Shown: piece by piece, positions 29,486 through 38,443 of the stretch
How positions within the stretch are numbered: position 1 is the stretch's first letter
Layout: each line of letters opens with the position of its first letter
Origin: Sinorhizobium arboris LMG 14919
GTDB taxonomy: Bacteria; Pseudomonadota; Alphaproteobacteria; Rhizobiales; Rhizobiaceae
Length of the DNA stretch: 64,000 nt
Assembly: GCF_000427465.1 (NCBI RefSeq)
Contig: NZ_ATYB01000014.1
Span: forward strand, 2,472,058 to 2,536,057
Direction of reading: 5' to 3'
The notes under the pieces: generated by a model
The model's input: the letters and a program-made list of their open reading frames with translations, nothing else
What the model was told of the DNA's origin: nothing
Database searches by the model: none
Program-made: the position numbers and the translations under genes

Positions 29486-31135
29486 CTATCGGCCGCCGGA
29501 CGCGGCGCGCGCCTCTGCCGCCGCCTTCTCCCGCAGAAGCCGGCGGATCACCTTGCCCGAAGTGGTCAAAGGCAGGCTCTCGACGAAAGCGATCTCGCGC
29601 GGATATTCGTGCATCGACAACCTGTTCTTCACCCAGTCGCGAATCCCTGCCGCGACCTCTTCGCCGGGAGCGACGCCGGGTTTCAGTACCACATAGGCCT
29701 TGACGATCTCGGTCCGGATCGGGTCCGGTTTGCCGACGGCCGCGGCGAGTTGGACATCCGGATGTCCGGCCAGACAATCCTCGATTTCGCCCGGACCGAT
29801 GCGGTAGCCGGAGGACGTGATGACGTCGTCATCACGGCCGAAAAAGGTGAAATAGCCCTCCCCGTCCACGATGCCCTGGTCACCGGTGGTCATCCAGTCG
29901 CCGATGAACTTTGCCCTGGTCGCCTGTTCGTTCCGCCAGTAGCCGAGGAACATCACCGGATCGGGGCGCCTGACCGCCACCTGCCCGACCGTTCCGGGCG
30001 GCAGCACCCGTCCGTCGCCGTCTATGATCGCGACCTGATGACCCGGTGCCGCCTTGCCCATGGAACCGGGCTTCACCACGCCGAGATCCGTCGCGGAAGA
30101 AATGACGATATTGCATTCCGTCTGGCCGTAGAATTCGCTCACCTCCACGCCGAGGGCCGCCCTGGCCCATTCGAAGGTCTCCCGCCCGAGCGCCTCTCCC
30201 GCCGAACCGACGGTGCGGAGCTTGAGCGCGTAGCGATCGCCTGGCCGCTCCACCGACTTGAGAAGCCTGAGTGCCGTCGGCGGGATGAAGGCGTTGCGCA
30301 CCTCCATCTCCTCGATGATCCGGAACGCCATATGCGCATCGAACTTTTGCGCCGGCGAGGAAACCACAGGCACACCGAAGAACAGCGACGGCAGCAGGGC
30401 GTTCAGGAGACCTCCCGCCCAGGCCCAATCGGCGGGGGTCCACATCCGGTCGCCCGGCTGCGGCAGGAAATGATGATGGAACTGAAACCCCGGCAGATGG
30501 CCGAGCAGCACGCGATGCCCGTGCAGGGCCCCTTTCGGCGGTCCGGTCGTTCCGGACGTATAGATCATCAGCGCCGGATCGTCCGGTTTCGTCTCCACGG
30601 GCTCGAATCGGCCCTGCCCTGCCTCTAGATCTCGGAAACGAACCGTGCCGGGCTTCTCGTCCTTCTCGGCCAGCACGACCAGACGAAGATCCGGCAGCTC
30701 GTCGCGGATCGCCGCAAGCCGCTCATAGCCGAAGCGGTTGGTCACGACTGCGGCCGCGCCCGCATCCTTCAGGCGATAGGCAAGCCCCTCGACGCCGAAG
30801 AGCAGTGCCAGCGGTAGCGCGATGGCACCCAACTTATAGATAGCCGCATGGGCGATCGCCGCCTCGAAACCCTGCGGCAGCAGGATGGCGACGCGTTCGC
30901 CGGGGTTCACGCCATGCGCGGCAAGCCCGCCGGCAAAAGCGGACGAACGCGCAGCGAAGTCGCCATAGGTCAGCGCAAGATGCGCGCCATCGGGGCTGAA
31001 ATGCTGAAGACAGATGCGCTCCGGGTCGCGCGCTCCCCAAGCATCGCTGACGGCCACGCCGATATTGAACCTCTCCGGAATCCGCCAGCGGAATTCGCGA
31101 TAGAGTTCTTCATAGGATTCGATCTTCGGGAGCAT
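29486..31135 (-). CDS. AMP-dependent acyl-CoA synthetase
   Basis: 549 aa, ANL adenylation family. Motifs: P-loop YTSGTTGPPKGALHGH (about 190-205), A5 FYGQTECN, A7 DWMTTGDQG, A8 GRDDDVITSSGYRIGPGEIE and catalytic Lys in TTSGKVIRRLLRE (A10, about 530). It activates a carboxylic acid to acyl-AMP and then acyl-CoA. The form is close to medium-chain/AcsA-like synthetases (benzoate-CoA or butyrate group), so the substrate is not fixed by sequence. The start MLPKIESYEELYREFRW is good. It is convergent with the GNAT gene and ends 13 bp from it. Confidence 0.9.
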   Translation of the reverse strand: MLPKIESYEELYREFRWRIPERFNIGVAVSDAWGARDPERICLQHFSPDGAHLALTYGDFAARSSAFAGGLAAHGVNPGERVAILLPQGFEAAIAHAAIYKLGAIALPLALLFGVEGLAYRLKDAGAAAVVTNRFGYERLAAIRDELPDLRLVVLAEKDEKPGTVRFRDLEAGQGRFEPVETKPDDPALMIYTSGTTGPPKGALHGHRVLLGHLPGFQFHHHFLPQPGDRMWTPADWAWAGGLLNALLPSLFFGVPVVSSPAQKFDAHMAFRIIEEMEVRNAFIPPTALRLLKSVERPGDRYALKLRTVGSAGEALGRETFEWARAALGVEVSEFYGQTECNIVISSATDLGVVKPGSMGKAAPGHQVAIIDGDGRVLPPGTVGQVAVRRPDPVMFLGYWRNEQATRAKFIGDWMTTGDQGIVDGEGYFTFFGRDDDVITSSGYRIGPGEIEDCLAGHPDVQLAAAVGKPDPIRTEIVKAYVVLKPGVAPGEEVAAGIRDWVKNRLSMHEYPREIAFVESLPLTTSGKVIRRLLREKAAAEARAASGGR

Positions 31136-31474
31136 GGGCCTGCTGCAGCTGAATTTTGCTGCAACGCAGCTAACATTTGCGGGCGGTGGAGTTCAATGGG
31201 GCAGCCGACGGGGCAGCGGAGCAGACGCAAGACTCATCCCGATTCCACTGCGCTTCAGAAGCGTCCCGCATGAATGTTCGCCGGAACGGATACACAGTGA
31301 TGCTGTCGGCGAGCATTACGGCTCCAGTGCTCGCCCAACCATCCCCTGACGCTGGTGTTGTCGCTCAGGGCCAAGCTTTCCCCTGTGGAAGGGCATAGCT
31401 TCAAAGTGCTCGAGCGGAATGAAGAAAAGTGTCCGAGATTCTCAGCGCAGGCGCGCAAAGGCGCGGTAGCCGGG
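31136..31474. other. Intergenic region upstream of acyl-CoA synthetase
   Basis: About 340 bp between the synthetase start and tRNA-Leu. The ORFs here have no ribosome-binding site or family motif. I see no recognisable RNA, repeat or clear promoter. Confidence 0.4.
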
Positions 31475-31559
31475 TGGTGCCCCATGCCGGAGTCGAACCA
31501 GCACTCCTTTCGGAACTCGATTTTGAGTCGAGCGCGTCTACCAATTCCGCCAATGGGGC
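31475..31559 (-). tRNA. tRNA-Leu (anticodon CAA)
   Basis: 85 nt on the minus strand, with encoded CCA (31475-31477). The acceptor arm GCCCCAT pairs with ATGGGGC. The anticodon stem CTCGA/TCGAG encloses loop CTCAAAA, giving anticodon CAA, which reads UUG leucine codons. The T-arm GCTGG-TTCGACT-CCGGC is intact, and the long variable arm (CCGAAAGG) marks a class II tRNA. Confidence 0.96.
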
Positions 31560-31875
31560 TAGAGGCTTGCGATATCAGCGCTTGGGATTTACACGATCGT
31601 TTTCGCGCCGGTCAACCGCGAAGTTTGCGATTTCCGTCGATCGCATGAATTTGCTCGGATGCGGCACGAACGGCATCGGTCGCCCGGAGGAACCGCAAGC
31701 GTACAAACCCGCTTCCGCTCTTCTCCGCCCCGCTCCGACCGATCACAAAAGCGTGCAAGCGGCTGAACGCCCGAGGCGATTTACAGAGGGAGCGATCCTG
31801 CCTAAGAAGGCGTCGTTCGATTTAACGGGCGCCCGGGCGACGTGCTCGCCGCTCTGCGCGTGACGAGAGGTGTGC
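31560..31875. other. Intergenic region between tRNA-Leu and dsbB-like gene
   Basis: About 315 bp. It holds the tRNA promoter (31588-31616, minus). The overlapping ORF at 31429-31863 runs through the tRNA and is not credible. Nothing else is supported. Confidence 0.4.
31588..31616 (-). promoter_or_regulatory. Candidate sigma-70 promoter of tRNA-Leu
   Basis: On the minus strand GTTGAC (31616-31611), 17 bases, TGTAAA (31593-31588). The -35 is a good rhizobial match; the -10 is weaker. The predicted start is about 20 bp before the mature tRNA 5' end. Confidence 0.5.
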
Positions 31876-32385
31876 ATGATCGAGGCTTCGTTTGCTCAGC
31901 GCCGGCAATTGCTTTGCGCCGTGCTCGTCACTATCGGCATGGCTGCGACCGTCGGTGCTGCACTCGGTTTCGAGCATATCGGCGGCTATATCCCCTGCGC
32001 GCTCTGCCTCCTTCAGCGCGATCCCTATTACTACGGCATACCGGTCGGTCTTCTCGCCATACTCACCAGCGTGCTGAAGCTGCCCGCCTGGACCACGCGC
32101 ATGCTGCTGCTCATCGTCGGCATCCTGATGCTGGTCGGTGCCGGCCTCGGCGTCTATCATGCCGGCGCCGAGTGGCATTTCTGGGAGGGCCCCTCGACCT
32201 GCGCCACCACGGCCCAAGGCATTTCTCCCGACGTCGGCGACCTGCTCGGCGATCTCGATGCAAAGCATGCGCCGTCCTGCAGCGATGCGGCAATGCGCGT
32301 GCTCGGGCTTTCTTTCGCAGGCTGGAACGTCATCGCGAGCCTGGTTCTCGCGGCGATCGCTCTGCGTGGTGCCTCGAAGGCATGA
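31876..32385 (+). CDS. Disulfide bond formation protein, DsbB family
   Basis: 169 aa from the ATG at 31876. Four membrane helices are visible. The first redox pair CALC (in YIPCALCLLQRDPYYYG, about 41-46) and the second pair C107/C135-like (STCATT, APSCSDAA) match DsbB. It reoxidises a DsbA partner in the periplasm and passes electrons to ubiquinone. No dsbA is in the window. The GTG at 31870 is an alternative start two codons upstream. The gene stands alone between a tRNA and the HNH gene. Confidence 0.9.
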   Translation: MIEASFAQRRQLLCAVLVTIGMAATVGAALGFEHIGGYIPCALCLLQRDPYYYGIPVGLLAILTSVLKLPAWTTRMLLLIVGILMLVGAGLGVYHAGAEWHFWEGPSTCATTAQGISPDVGDLLGDLDAKHAPSCSDAAMRVLGLSFAGWNVIASLVLAAIALRGASKA

Positions 32386-32531
32386 GTTCAGGGCCGCACG
32401 CCCAAATCAGACGCCGCAATATATCTGGGCTGGCTGGTCCCTGTGACAGGCACAGGAATGACGTTCGGGGAGAGGTCGTGCGGTAACGCAACTGACGAGG
32501 TGAGTGCAGCGCCGACAGCAGCATGAGGCCC

Positions 32532-33089
32532 TTACGGCTGCAGCTCGACATCCCAGTAGAGATAGTCCATCCAGCTGTCATGCAGATGGTTCGGCGGGAA
32601 AAGCCGGCCGTTATTGTGCAGATCCTGGACCGTCGGATGATAGGGCTTCTGGTGCGGGAACATGCCCGCCTGCTTCGGCAGCTTGCTGCCCTTGCGCAGA
32701 TTGCACGGGGAACAGGCCGCAACGACGTTTTCCCAGGTGGTCTGGCCGCCATGGGCCCGCGGGATGACGTGGTCGAAAGTCAGGTCATCAGGCGATCCGC
32801 AGTACTGGCACTCGAATTTGTCGCGCAGGAAAACGTTGAACCGCGTGAAAGCCGGATGGCGCGAAGGCTGAACATAGCTCTTGAGGCAGACGACACTCGG
32901 AAGCCGCATGGAAAAACTCGGCGACGATACGGAGTGTTCGTATTCGGCAAGGATGGTCACACGGTCGAGAAAGACCGCCTTGATCGCGTCCTGCCAGGAC
33001 CAGAGCGACAAGGGATAATAACTCAGCGGCCTGTAGTCGGCGTTCAGCACGAGCGCCGGCAGGGCCTGAGGTGAGACTGCAATCGTCAA
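32532..33089 (-). CDS. HNH endonuclease
   Basis: 185 aa from a TTG at 33089, chosen because CAGGAGA sits 6 bases upstream and family members start MTIAVSPQALPALVLNADYRPL-like. The HNH domain (about 95-150) has CQYCGSPDDLTFDHVIPRAHGG, NVVAACSPCNLRKG: two CxxC zinc sites plus the catalytic D-H-V. The conserved end LHDSWMDYLYWDVELQP is seen across rhizobia. Possible DNA repair or restriction-like role is unproven. The longer frame to 33161 has poor sequence. Confidence 0.88.
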   Translation of the reverse strand: MTIAVSPQALPALVLNADYRPLSYYPLSLWSWQDAIKAVFLDRVTILAEYEHSVSSPSFSMRLPSVVCLKSYVQPSRHPAFTRFNVFLRDKFECQYCGSPDDLTFDHVIPRAHGGQTTWENVVAACSPCNLRKGSKLPKQAGMFPHQKPYHPTVQDLHNNGRLFPPNHLHDSWMDYLYWDVELQP

Positions 33090-33195
33090 GCGTATTCTCC
33101 TGAGCGATTCGGCATCTGCATCTTCTATATTAGGCGCGTTGCGACAGGATTGTGAAGCCACAAAGAAAAGGGAGCGATGGACCCGCCTTTTTTCT

Positions 33196-33843
33196 TCAAG
33201 GCGTCACGGGAAGCGCATCGCGGCGCATCTCCTGCGCATAATAGGCCCAAAAAAGCCGCGCGGCGATACTGCGCCATGGCGACCAGGCGGCCGCAAGCGA
33301 ATCGACCTCGCTTGCCGTCGGGCGCAGTTCGAGCCCCAGCGCATGGCCGATGGCATTCTGCAGGGCAACATCGCCGGCCGGAAACACATCCGGGTGGCCG
33401 GCGCAGAAAAGCAGGTAGACCTCGGCAGTCCAACGACCGATGCCTTTGATCGCCGTGAGTTCATGGATCGCCCGGACCGCTTCGGCATTACAGACGGCGT
33501 GGAGATCGATCTCGCCCCTGGTCGCGGCAGCGGCGACCCTTCTCAGCGTATCGGCCTTGGCTCGGGACAGGCCGATGCGCCGGCAATCGTCGTCGTCGAG
33601 CGCAAGCACTGCGTCTGCGGTGATCTCGCCGAGCGAGGCCTCCATCCGTTTCCAGATCGCCGCCGCACTCGCCTTGGAGACCATCTGCGAGACGATTATG
33701 TTGGCGAGACCGCGATACCCGGGATCGGTGCGCCTCAGCGGCACCGGCCCCGCCTTTTCGACGACGTGTTCAAGCCGGGCATCGAGCATCACCAGACCGG
33801 CAAGGCCAGCCTCTATATCCTCATGTGTCCGGATGATCCGCAT
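33196..33843 (-). CDS. DNA-3-methyladenine glycosylase II family protein
   Basis: 215 aa from the ATG at 33843 (MRIIRTHEDIEAG). The helix-hairpin-helix LTAIKGIGRWTAEVYLLF and following catalytic Asp in GHPDVFPAGDVAL mark the HhH-GPD superfamily, AlkA branch. It excises alkylated purines and starts base-excision repair. It lacks the AlkA N-terminal regulatory domain, like short alphaproteobacterial forms. It is divergent from gluQ, with a mosaic repeat between them. Confidence 0.92.
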   Translation of the reverse strand: MRIIRTHEDIEAGLAGLVMLDARLEHVVEKAGPVPLRRTDPGYRGLANIIVSQMVSKASAAAIWKRMEASLGEITADAVLALDDDDCRRIGLSRAKADTLRRVAAAATRGEIDLHAVCNAEAVRAIHELTAIKGIGRWTAEVYLLFCAGHPDVFPAGDVALQNAIGHALGLELRPTASEVDSLAAAWSPWRSIAARLFWAYYAQEMRRDALPVTP

Positions 33844-33856
33844 GCATCCTCCCACT

Positions 33857-33957
33857 GCATGTTTTCCCTATGCCGTCGCCGATCGAAGGACAAATCATGA
33901 AGCAAACCAAAGTGCTACAGCGTCCTTGCGCATCTGGAACGACGCACGGCGCCGTAG
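33857..33957. repeat. Palindromic mosaic repeat (copy 5)
   Basis: Module 2 (33914-33957) is GCTACAGCG ... GGCGCCGTAG with an ACGCAC core, preceded by AAGCAAACCAAAG and a degenerate module 1 (TGCATG near 33859, CATGAAGCA near 33896). It lies 45 bp before gluQ. Confidence 0.7.
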
Positions 33958-34000
33958 AAAACGGGTGATCTTTACAACGCTTCCATGGCAAAGGAAAAGA

Positions 34001-34894
34001 ATGCCGATTTCACGACCAGAACAACCGGTTTTTCGTTTCGCGCCGAGTCCGAACGGTCTCCTGCATCTCGGGCACGCCCTGTCGGCGATCGTCAATCACG
34101 ACATGGCGACGGCGATGGGCGGGCGCTTCCTGCTGAGAATCGAGGACATCGACCGGACGCGCTGCCGGCCGGAGTTCGAGGCCGCCATCTTCGAGGATCT
34201 CGCCTGGCTCGGGCTCGATTGGGAGGAACCGGTGCGGCGCCAGTCCGATCATCTCGACCTCTATGCCGCAGCGATCGAGCGCCTGCAAAGGATGGGCCTC
34301 GTCTACCCCTCGGCCATGACCCGGGGTGACATAAGGGCGGCGGTAGCCGCGGCGGAGGCGACGGGTCTGGCCTGGCCGCGCGACCCGGACGGAACACCGC
34401 TCTATCCCGGCGGCGAGCGCGGCTTTTCGCCGGAGGAGCAGGCGGCCCTTCTGGCGAGCGGCCGCCCCTATGCCTGGCGTCTCGACATGCAGAATGCCGT
34501 GAAACGCGCCGGCGAGCCACTCGCATGGCGGGAAATAGATCCGGTCCGGCCGGACGAGACCACGTCGATCGACGCCGACCCGGCAGCCTGGGGGGACGTC
34601 GTCCTGTCGCGTTCGGATGCGCCGTCGAGCTATCATCTCTCGGTCGTCGTCGATGATGCCCTGCAAGGCATCACCCATGTCGTGCGCGGCCGCGACCTCT
34701 ACCACGCGACATCGGTTCACCGCCTGCTGCAAAGGCTTCTCGACCTGCCGGAGCCTGTCTATCACCATCACCGCCTCATCCTTGGACCGGACGGCCGAAA
34801 ACTGTCGAAGAGCAACAGGGACACCGGCATTGCCGCATTCCGCGCGGCAGGGCACGAGCCGGCCGATGTCAGGGCGATGGTTCTCGGCCAATGA
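34001..34894 (+). CDS. gluQ: Glutamyl-Q tRNA(Asp) synthetase
   Basis: 297 aa from the ATG at 34001, after AAGGAAAAG; the 484-aa frame upstream overlaps the convergent glycosylase and is rejected. It is a short GluRS catalytic core: HLGHALSA (HIGH-type, about 23-30), LRIEDIDRTRC, zinc-site region degenerate, and KLSKSN (KMSKS-type) near the end. It lacks the anticodon-binding domain, which is diagnostic. It glutamylates queuosine at position 34 of tRNA-Asp. It overlaps nothing downstream and is convergent with the BrkB gene. Confidence 0.93.
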   Translation: MPISRPEQPVFRFAPSPNGLLHLGHALSAIVNHDMATAMGGRFLLRIEDIDRTRCRPEFEAAIFEDLAWLGLDWEEPVRRQSDHLDLYAAAIERLQRMGLVYPSAMTRGDIRAAVAAAEATGLAWPRDPDGTPLYPGGERGFSPEEQAALLASGRPYAWRLDMQNAVKRAGEPLAWREIDPVRPDETTSIDADPAAWGDVVLSRSDAPSSYHLSVVVDDALQGITHVVRGRDLYHATSVHRLLQRLLDLPEPVYHHHRLILGPDGRKLSKSNRDTGIAAFRAAGHEPADVRAMVLGQ

Positions 34895-34915
34895 TGCGGA
34901 GAGATACCAGCGGCT

Positions 34916-35791
34916 TCATTCGCTGCGTCCCGCTTGAAAACTGCGCCTGACCATGAGCTTCACCTTGTATTTCAGAATGGCGGCGTTGATCTCCGCGCCG
35001 ATGATGAAGATCGCGCCGAGCATGTAGAGAAAGACCAGGACGATCATGATCGAAGCGAGTCCGGCATAGGTCGTGACGTAGTTGGAGAAATTCGCGATAT
35101 AGGAGGCGAAGGCGTAGGCGCCGACGGACCACAGCACGAGTGTTAGGAAGATTCCGGGCAGGACGTCGACGACATTGCGGTGGCCGGCCGGCAGCCACAG
35201 ATGCGAGACCAGCAGGCCGGCGGTCAGCATTGCCAGCGTCAGCGGCAAGCCCCAATCGTCCACCGCCGCCATCACCGTATCCAGCCAGGGGAACCACTGA
35301 TCCGCATTGCGGACCGCCAGAGGGACTGCCACCAGCAGAATGCTGAGAGCTGCAAGAATGAGAACGGCGCCGAGCACGAAGCCGAGGCTCGCAAGCCGCG
35401 TCACGTACCAGGAGCGGCTTTCGGCAACCCTATAAGCGCGATTGAGCGCGATCCTCAACGCCTCGACGCCGTTCGATGCGAAATAGGCTGCAGCAAGAAC
35501 GGAGACCGTAAGCAGACTGCCGCGCGGAATGGTCAATACGCGCACGACCTCGTCGGCGACCGGCTTGGCGATCGATTCCGGCCAGGTGTCGAAGATCAGA
35601 TGGACTGCCGTCTGCGCGAACTGATCGGCGCCCAGAAAACTGGCAAGCGCGGTGCCGAAGATCAGGAAGGGAAAAACGGCCATCAGCGAAGAGAGCGCCA
35701 CATGGCTGGCCATCGCCCAGCCGTCGTCCTCGCTGAAATGCCAGAGCGCATCGAACACGACCTTCCAGATGATGCGAACGAATGCCGGCAT
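34916..35791 (-). CDS. YihY/virulence factor BrkB family membrane protein
   Basis: 291 aa from the ATG at 35791 (MPAFVRIIWKVVF), preceded by GGAGA; a GTG/ATG extension to 35884 is possible. Six membrane helices are visible, with DDGWAMASHVALSSLMAVFP and TIPRGSLLTVSVLAAAYFAS and the ITFSSYVATYAGLA-type motif as NYVTTYAGLASIMIVLVFLY. Despite the old RNase BN name, the family is an inner-membrane protein of unknown transport function. It is divergent from an SDR gene. Confidence 0.9.
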   Translation of the reverse strand: MPAFVRIIWKVVFDALWHFSEDDGWAMASHVALSSLMAVFPFLIFGTALASFLGADQFAQTAVHLIFDTWPESIAKPVADEVVRVLTIPRGSLLTVSVLAAAYFASNGVEALRIALNRAYRVAESRSWYVTRLASLGFVLGAVLILAALSILLVAVPLAVRNADQWFPWLDTVMAAVDDWGLPLTLAMLTAGLLVSHLWLPAGHRNVVDVLPGIFLTLVLWSVGAYAFASYIANFSNYVTTYAGLASIMIVLVFLYMLGAIFIIGAEINAAILKYKVKLMVRRSFQAGRSE

Positions 35792-35958
35792 TCCGTCTCC
35801 GATTCTCCACCAGCCCCGCTCCCCAAAGGACCAGCCCGCGCGGCACCTGCGACCGGCCCCGACGTCCCGCTCCGTCCCGGCCATCGCATATGCAAATCAA
35901 TTGTATCCCAACGATGAATATGGGAAATGGGGCTTGGATTTCTACAGGAATCGCGTGG

Positions 35959-36792
35959 ATGCCGGATCGCCCCACCATTATCGTCACCGGTTGCTCCTCG
36001 GGCATCGGGGCCTACTGCGCCCGGGCGCTGCAGCGGGACGGCTGGCGCGTCTTCGCGACCGTTCGCCGGCCCGAGGATCAGGCGCCGCTGGAGGCCGAAG
36101 GCATCGAGACATTCATCATGGACTATACCAGGCCGGACACGATCGTCGCGCTGGTGGAGGCCGTAATGGCACTGAGCGGCGGACGGATCGACGCGCTTTT
36201 CAACAATGGCGCCTACGGTCAGGCCGGCGCGGTGGAGGACCTTCCGGCGGAGGCCCTGCGCCTCCAGTTGGAGACCAACGTCATCGGCTGGCACGACCTG
36301 ACGCGGCGCGTCATCCCCGCGATGCGCGCCCGCGGACATGGGCGCATCGTCCAGTGCTCGTCCATTCTCGGCATTGTGCCCTATCGCTGGCGCGGCGCCT
36401 ACAATGCCTCGAAGTTCGCGCTCGAGGCGCTCTCGCTTACCTTGAGGATGGAACTCGCCGGCAGCGGCATCGACGTGAGTCTGATCGAGCCCGGCCCGAT
36501 CGCGTCGAGATTCACGACCAATGCAATCGCCTATATCGAGCGGTTCATCGATCTTGAGAATTCTGTCCACCGCGTGGAATACGAGCGCCAGATGCGGCGC
36601 CTTCGCGGCGAGAGCAAACCGGCACCCGGCAAGCTCGGACCCGACGCGGTTTATGCCGTGCTGAAACACGCTTTGACTGCACGCCGTCCGAGGCCGCATT
36701 ATATAGTGACAAGGCCCGCCAAACAGGGAGCGCTCCTCAAAAAGCTCCTGCCGGCGGCACTGTTCTACCGCATCATCGGTCGCCTCGGCTGA
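35959..36792 (+). CDS. SDR family oxidoreductase
   Basis: 277 aa from the ATG at 35959 (MPDRPTIIVTGCSSGIG), following CAGGAA; longer frames are rejected for poor sequence. Cofactor motif TGCSSGIG (about 9-16), NNGAYG and catalytic YNASK (about 152-156) define a classical short-chain dehydrogenase. Such rhizobial forms act on diverse substrates; none is identifiable. The C-terminal extension LRRLRGESKPAPGKLGPDAV is seen in close relatives. It precedes a HIG1 protein and cobalamin adenosyltransferase on the same strand. Confidence 0.9.
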   Translation: MPDRPTIIVTGCSSGIGAYCARALQRDGWRVFATVRRPEDQAPLEAEGIETFIMDYTRPDTIVALVEAVMALSGGRIDALFNNGAYGQAGAVEDLPAEALRLQLETNVIGWHDLTRRVIPAMRARGHGRIVQCSSILGIVPYRWRGAYNASKFALEALSLTLRMELAGSGIDVSLIEPGPIASRFTTNAIAYIERFIDLENSVHRVEYERQMRRLRGESKPAPGKLGPDAVYAVLKHALTARRPRPHYIVTRPAKQGALLKKLLPAALFYRIIGRLG

Positions 36793-36814
36793 CCGAATCA
36801 TAAGGATCTACGCC

Positions 36815-37018
36815 ATGAACAGCTTCCTTACCGGCCTGACCCTTCTCGTCATGGGTCTGGTTGCGATCGTGCTTATCCGCGGCCTCCTCAACATGGCCAA
36901 GGGCGGCAGCGGCAACACCTCCAACAAGCTCATGCAGGCGCGCATCGTTTTCCAGGCGGTCGCCATCGTGCTGATCATGCTGACGCTGTGGGTGACCGGC
37001 GGCGGCCGCCCGACCTGA
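36815..37018 (+). CDS. HIG1 domain-containing twin-helix membrane protein
   Basis: 67 aa with two membrane helices (FLTGLTLLVMGLVAIVLIRG and VFQAVAIVLIMLTLWVTGG) joined by a polar loop (NMAKGGSGNTSNKLMQARI). The G-G-N-K-L-M-Q-R-V loop is the hypoxia-induced protein (HIG_1_N) pattern. Mitochondrial homologues associate with respiratory complexes, and the bacterial role is unclear. It lies 22 bp after the SDR stop and 16 bp before the adenosyltransferase, so co-transcribed. Confidence 0.85.
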   Translation: MNSFLTGLTLLVMGLVAIVLIRGLLNMAKGGSGNTSNKLMQARIVFQAVAIVLIMLTLWVTGGGRPT

Positions 37019-37034
37019 ATAGAGCAACCGCACC

Positions 37035-37613
37035 ATGGTGAAATTGAACAAGATCTACACCCGGACCGGCGATAATGGCACGACCGGCCTCGTCTCCGGT
37101 CCGCGCCGCCTGAAAAGCGATCTCCGGGTCGAGGCCTACGGGGCGATTGACGAGGCGAACGCCTTTGTGGGCCTCGCCCGCCAGCATACGGGCAAGATCC
37201 CTGATCTCGACCCCATGCTCCTGCGCATTCAGAACGATCTCTTCGATCTTGGCGCCGACCTCGCGACACCGGACACGGGCGAGAAGCCCGAATATGAACC
37301 GCTGCGCATCGTCGCCGCCCAGGTCGCGCGCCTCGAAGGGGAGATCGACCGGCTGAATGCAGGCCTCGAACCGCTGCGCTCCTTCGTCCTGCCGGCCGGC
37401 AACCCCGCTTCCGCCGCACTCCATGTGGCCCGTACGGTAGCGCGGCGCGCCGAGCGGCAAATGGTCGCGCTCGCATCGACGGAAGGCGAGGCCGTCAGCA
37501 CAGAGGCGATCGCCTATGTCAACCGTCTTTCCGATTTCCTGTTCGTCGCAGCTCGCTGGGCAAACGACCAGGGTCGCGCCGACGTCCTCTGGATCCCCGG
37601 CAAGAACAGATAG
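37035..37613 (+). CDS. Cob(I)alamin adenosyltransferase, PduO type
   Basis: 192 aa. Motif KIYTRTGDNGTTGLVSG at the N-terminus is the ATP-binding signature of PduO-family ATR, followed by EAYGAIDEANAFVGLAR and the C-terminal YVNRLSDFLFVAARWAN. It forms adenosylcobalamin from cob(I)alamin and ATP, as a trimer in the cytoplasm. Cofactor is needed by methylmalonyl-CoA mutase and ribonucleotide reductase in rhizobia. It follows the HIG1 gene by 16 bp. Confidence 0.92.
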   Translation: MVKLNKIYTRTGDNGTTGLVSGPRRLKSDLRVEAYGAIDEANAFVGLARQHTGKIPDLDPMLLRIQNDLFDLGADLATPDTGEKPEYEPLRIVAAQVARLEGEIDRLNAGLEPLRSFVLPAGNPASAALHVARTVARRAERQMVALASTEGEAVSTEAIAYVNRLSDFLFVAARWANDQGRADVLWIPGKNR

Positions 37614-37651
37614 CATATTTTTGTTTTGGTGGATGTCGTCTCGGGGATCGC

Positions 37652-38443
37652 ATGTTCATACCGCTGCATGACAGGAACGAGCTGAAGCACATAAGAATGC
37701 AATATGTGACGATCACGCTGATCGTCGTCAATTTCGTTGCCTGGCTCGCTACGGGACCCGTTGCGACCGAGGATTTCGCCAATGCTGCGATCCTCGGGCT
37801 CGGCTATATCCCCGCGATCATCTTCGACTACGCCGCCCTCGATCCGTCGCTGATGATCGTTCCGGACGAATTCACCTTCGTCACCTATTCTTTTCTGCAT
37901 GGCGACTTCATGCATCTCGCCATGAACATGCTTTTCCTCTGGGTCTTCGGCGACAATGTCGAGGACGCGCTCGGGCACTTCCGCTTTCTCGTCTTCTATC
38001 TTCTGTGCGCTGCCGCTGGAGCGTTGGCGCACGGGCTCCTCGATCCGGCCTCGGAGGCGCCGCTGATCGGCGCCTCCGGCGCGATTTCCGGCGTCGTGGC
38101 CGCCTATTTCCTCCTGCACCCGAGGGTGCGGGTCTGGGTGCTCGTGCTCTTCCGCATCCCCCTGCCCCTTCCCGCCGCCATTCCGCTCGCATTCTGGATC
38201 GGCCAGCAGTTCTTCATGCTGATGGCCGATCCGGAAAGCGGCGTTTCCTGGAGCGCCCATGTCGGCGGCATCGTCGCCGGTCTCCTGCTGGTTGTCCTTT
38301 TGCGACGCCGCGGTGTGCCCCTGTTCGATCGGACCATCGTTACGCCCCGGGCGGTGGAGCATCGGACAAGAACGCCGGACCAGGCGCTGCCCACCGATCG
38401 CACGGCTTCGAGGCCCGCTCCGCATTGGGGCCGCCCGACTTGA
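37652..38443 (+). CDS. Rhomboid family intramembrane serine protease
   Basis: 263 aa, six predicted helices. The catalytic Ser is in GASGAISGVVAAYF and the His in SAHVGGIVAGLL, with the loop HGDFMHLAMNMLFLWVFGDNVED typical of rhomboids. It cleaves membrane protein helices within the lipid bilayer. The N-terminus MFIPLHDRNELKHIRMQYVT is characteristic. No partner substrate is nearby. It ends before a long spacer upstream of etfB. Confidence 0.93.
   Translation: MFIPLHDRNELKHIRMQYVTITLIVVNFVAWLATGPVATEDFANAAILGLGYIPAIIFDYAALDPSLMIVPDEFTFVTYSFLHGDFMHLAMNMLFLWVFGDNVEDALGHFRFLVFYLLCAAAGALAHGLLDPASEAPLIGASGAISGVVAAYFLLHPRVRVWVLVLFRIPLPLPAAIPLAFWIGQQFFMLMADPESGVSWSAHVGGIVAGLLLVVLLRRRGVPLFDRTIVTPRAVEHRTRTPDQALPTDRTASRPAPHWGRPT

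Noticed and set aside
31429..31863. 144-aa ORF spanning tRNA-Leu
   Set aside because: It reads through the tRNA gene and has no ribosome-binding site.
33440..34000. 5' extension of gluQ to a 484-aa protein
   Set aside because: It overlaps the oppositely oriented glycosylase gene and has no GluRS homology before 34001.
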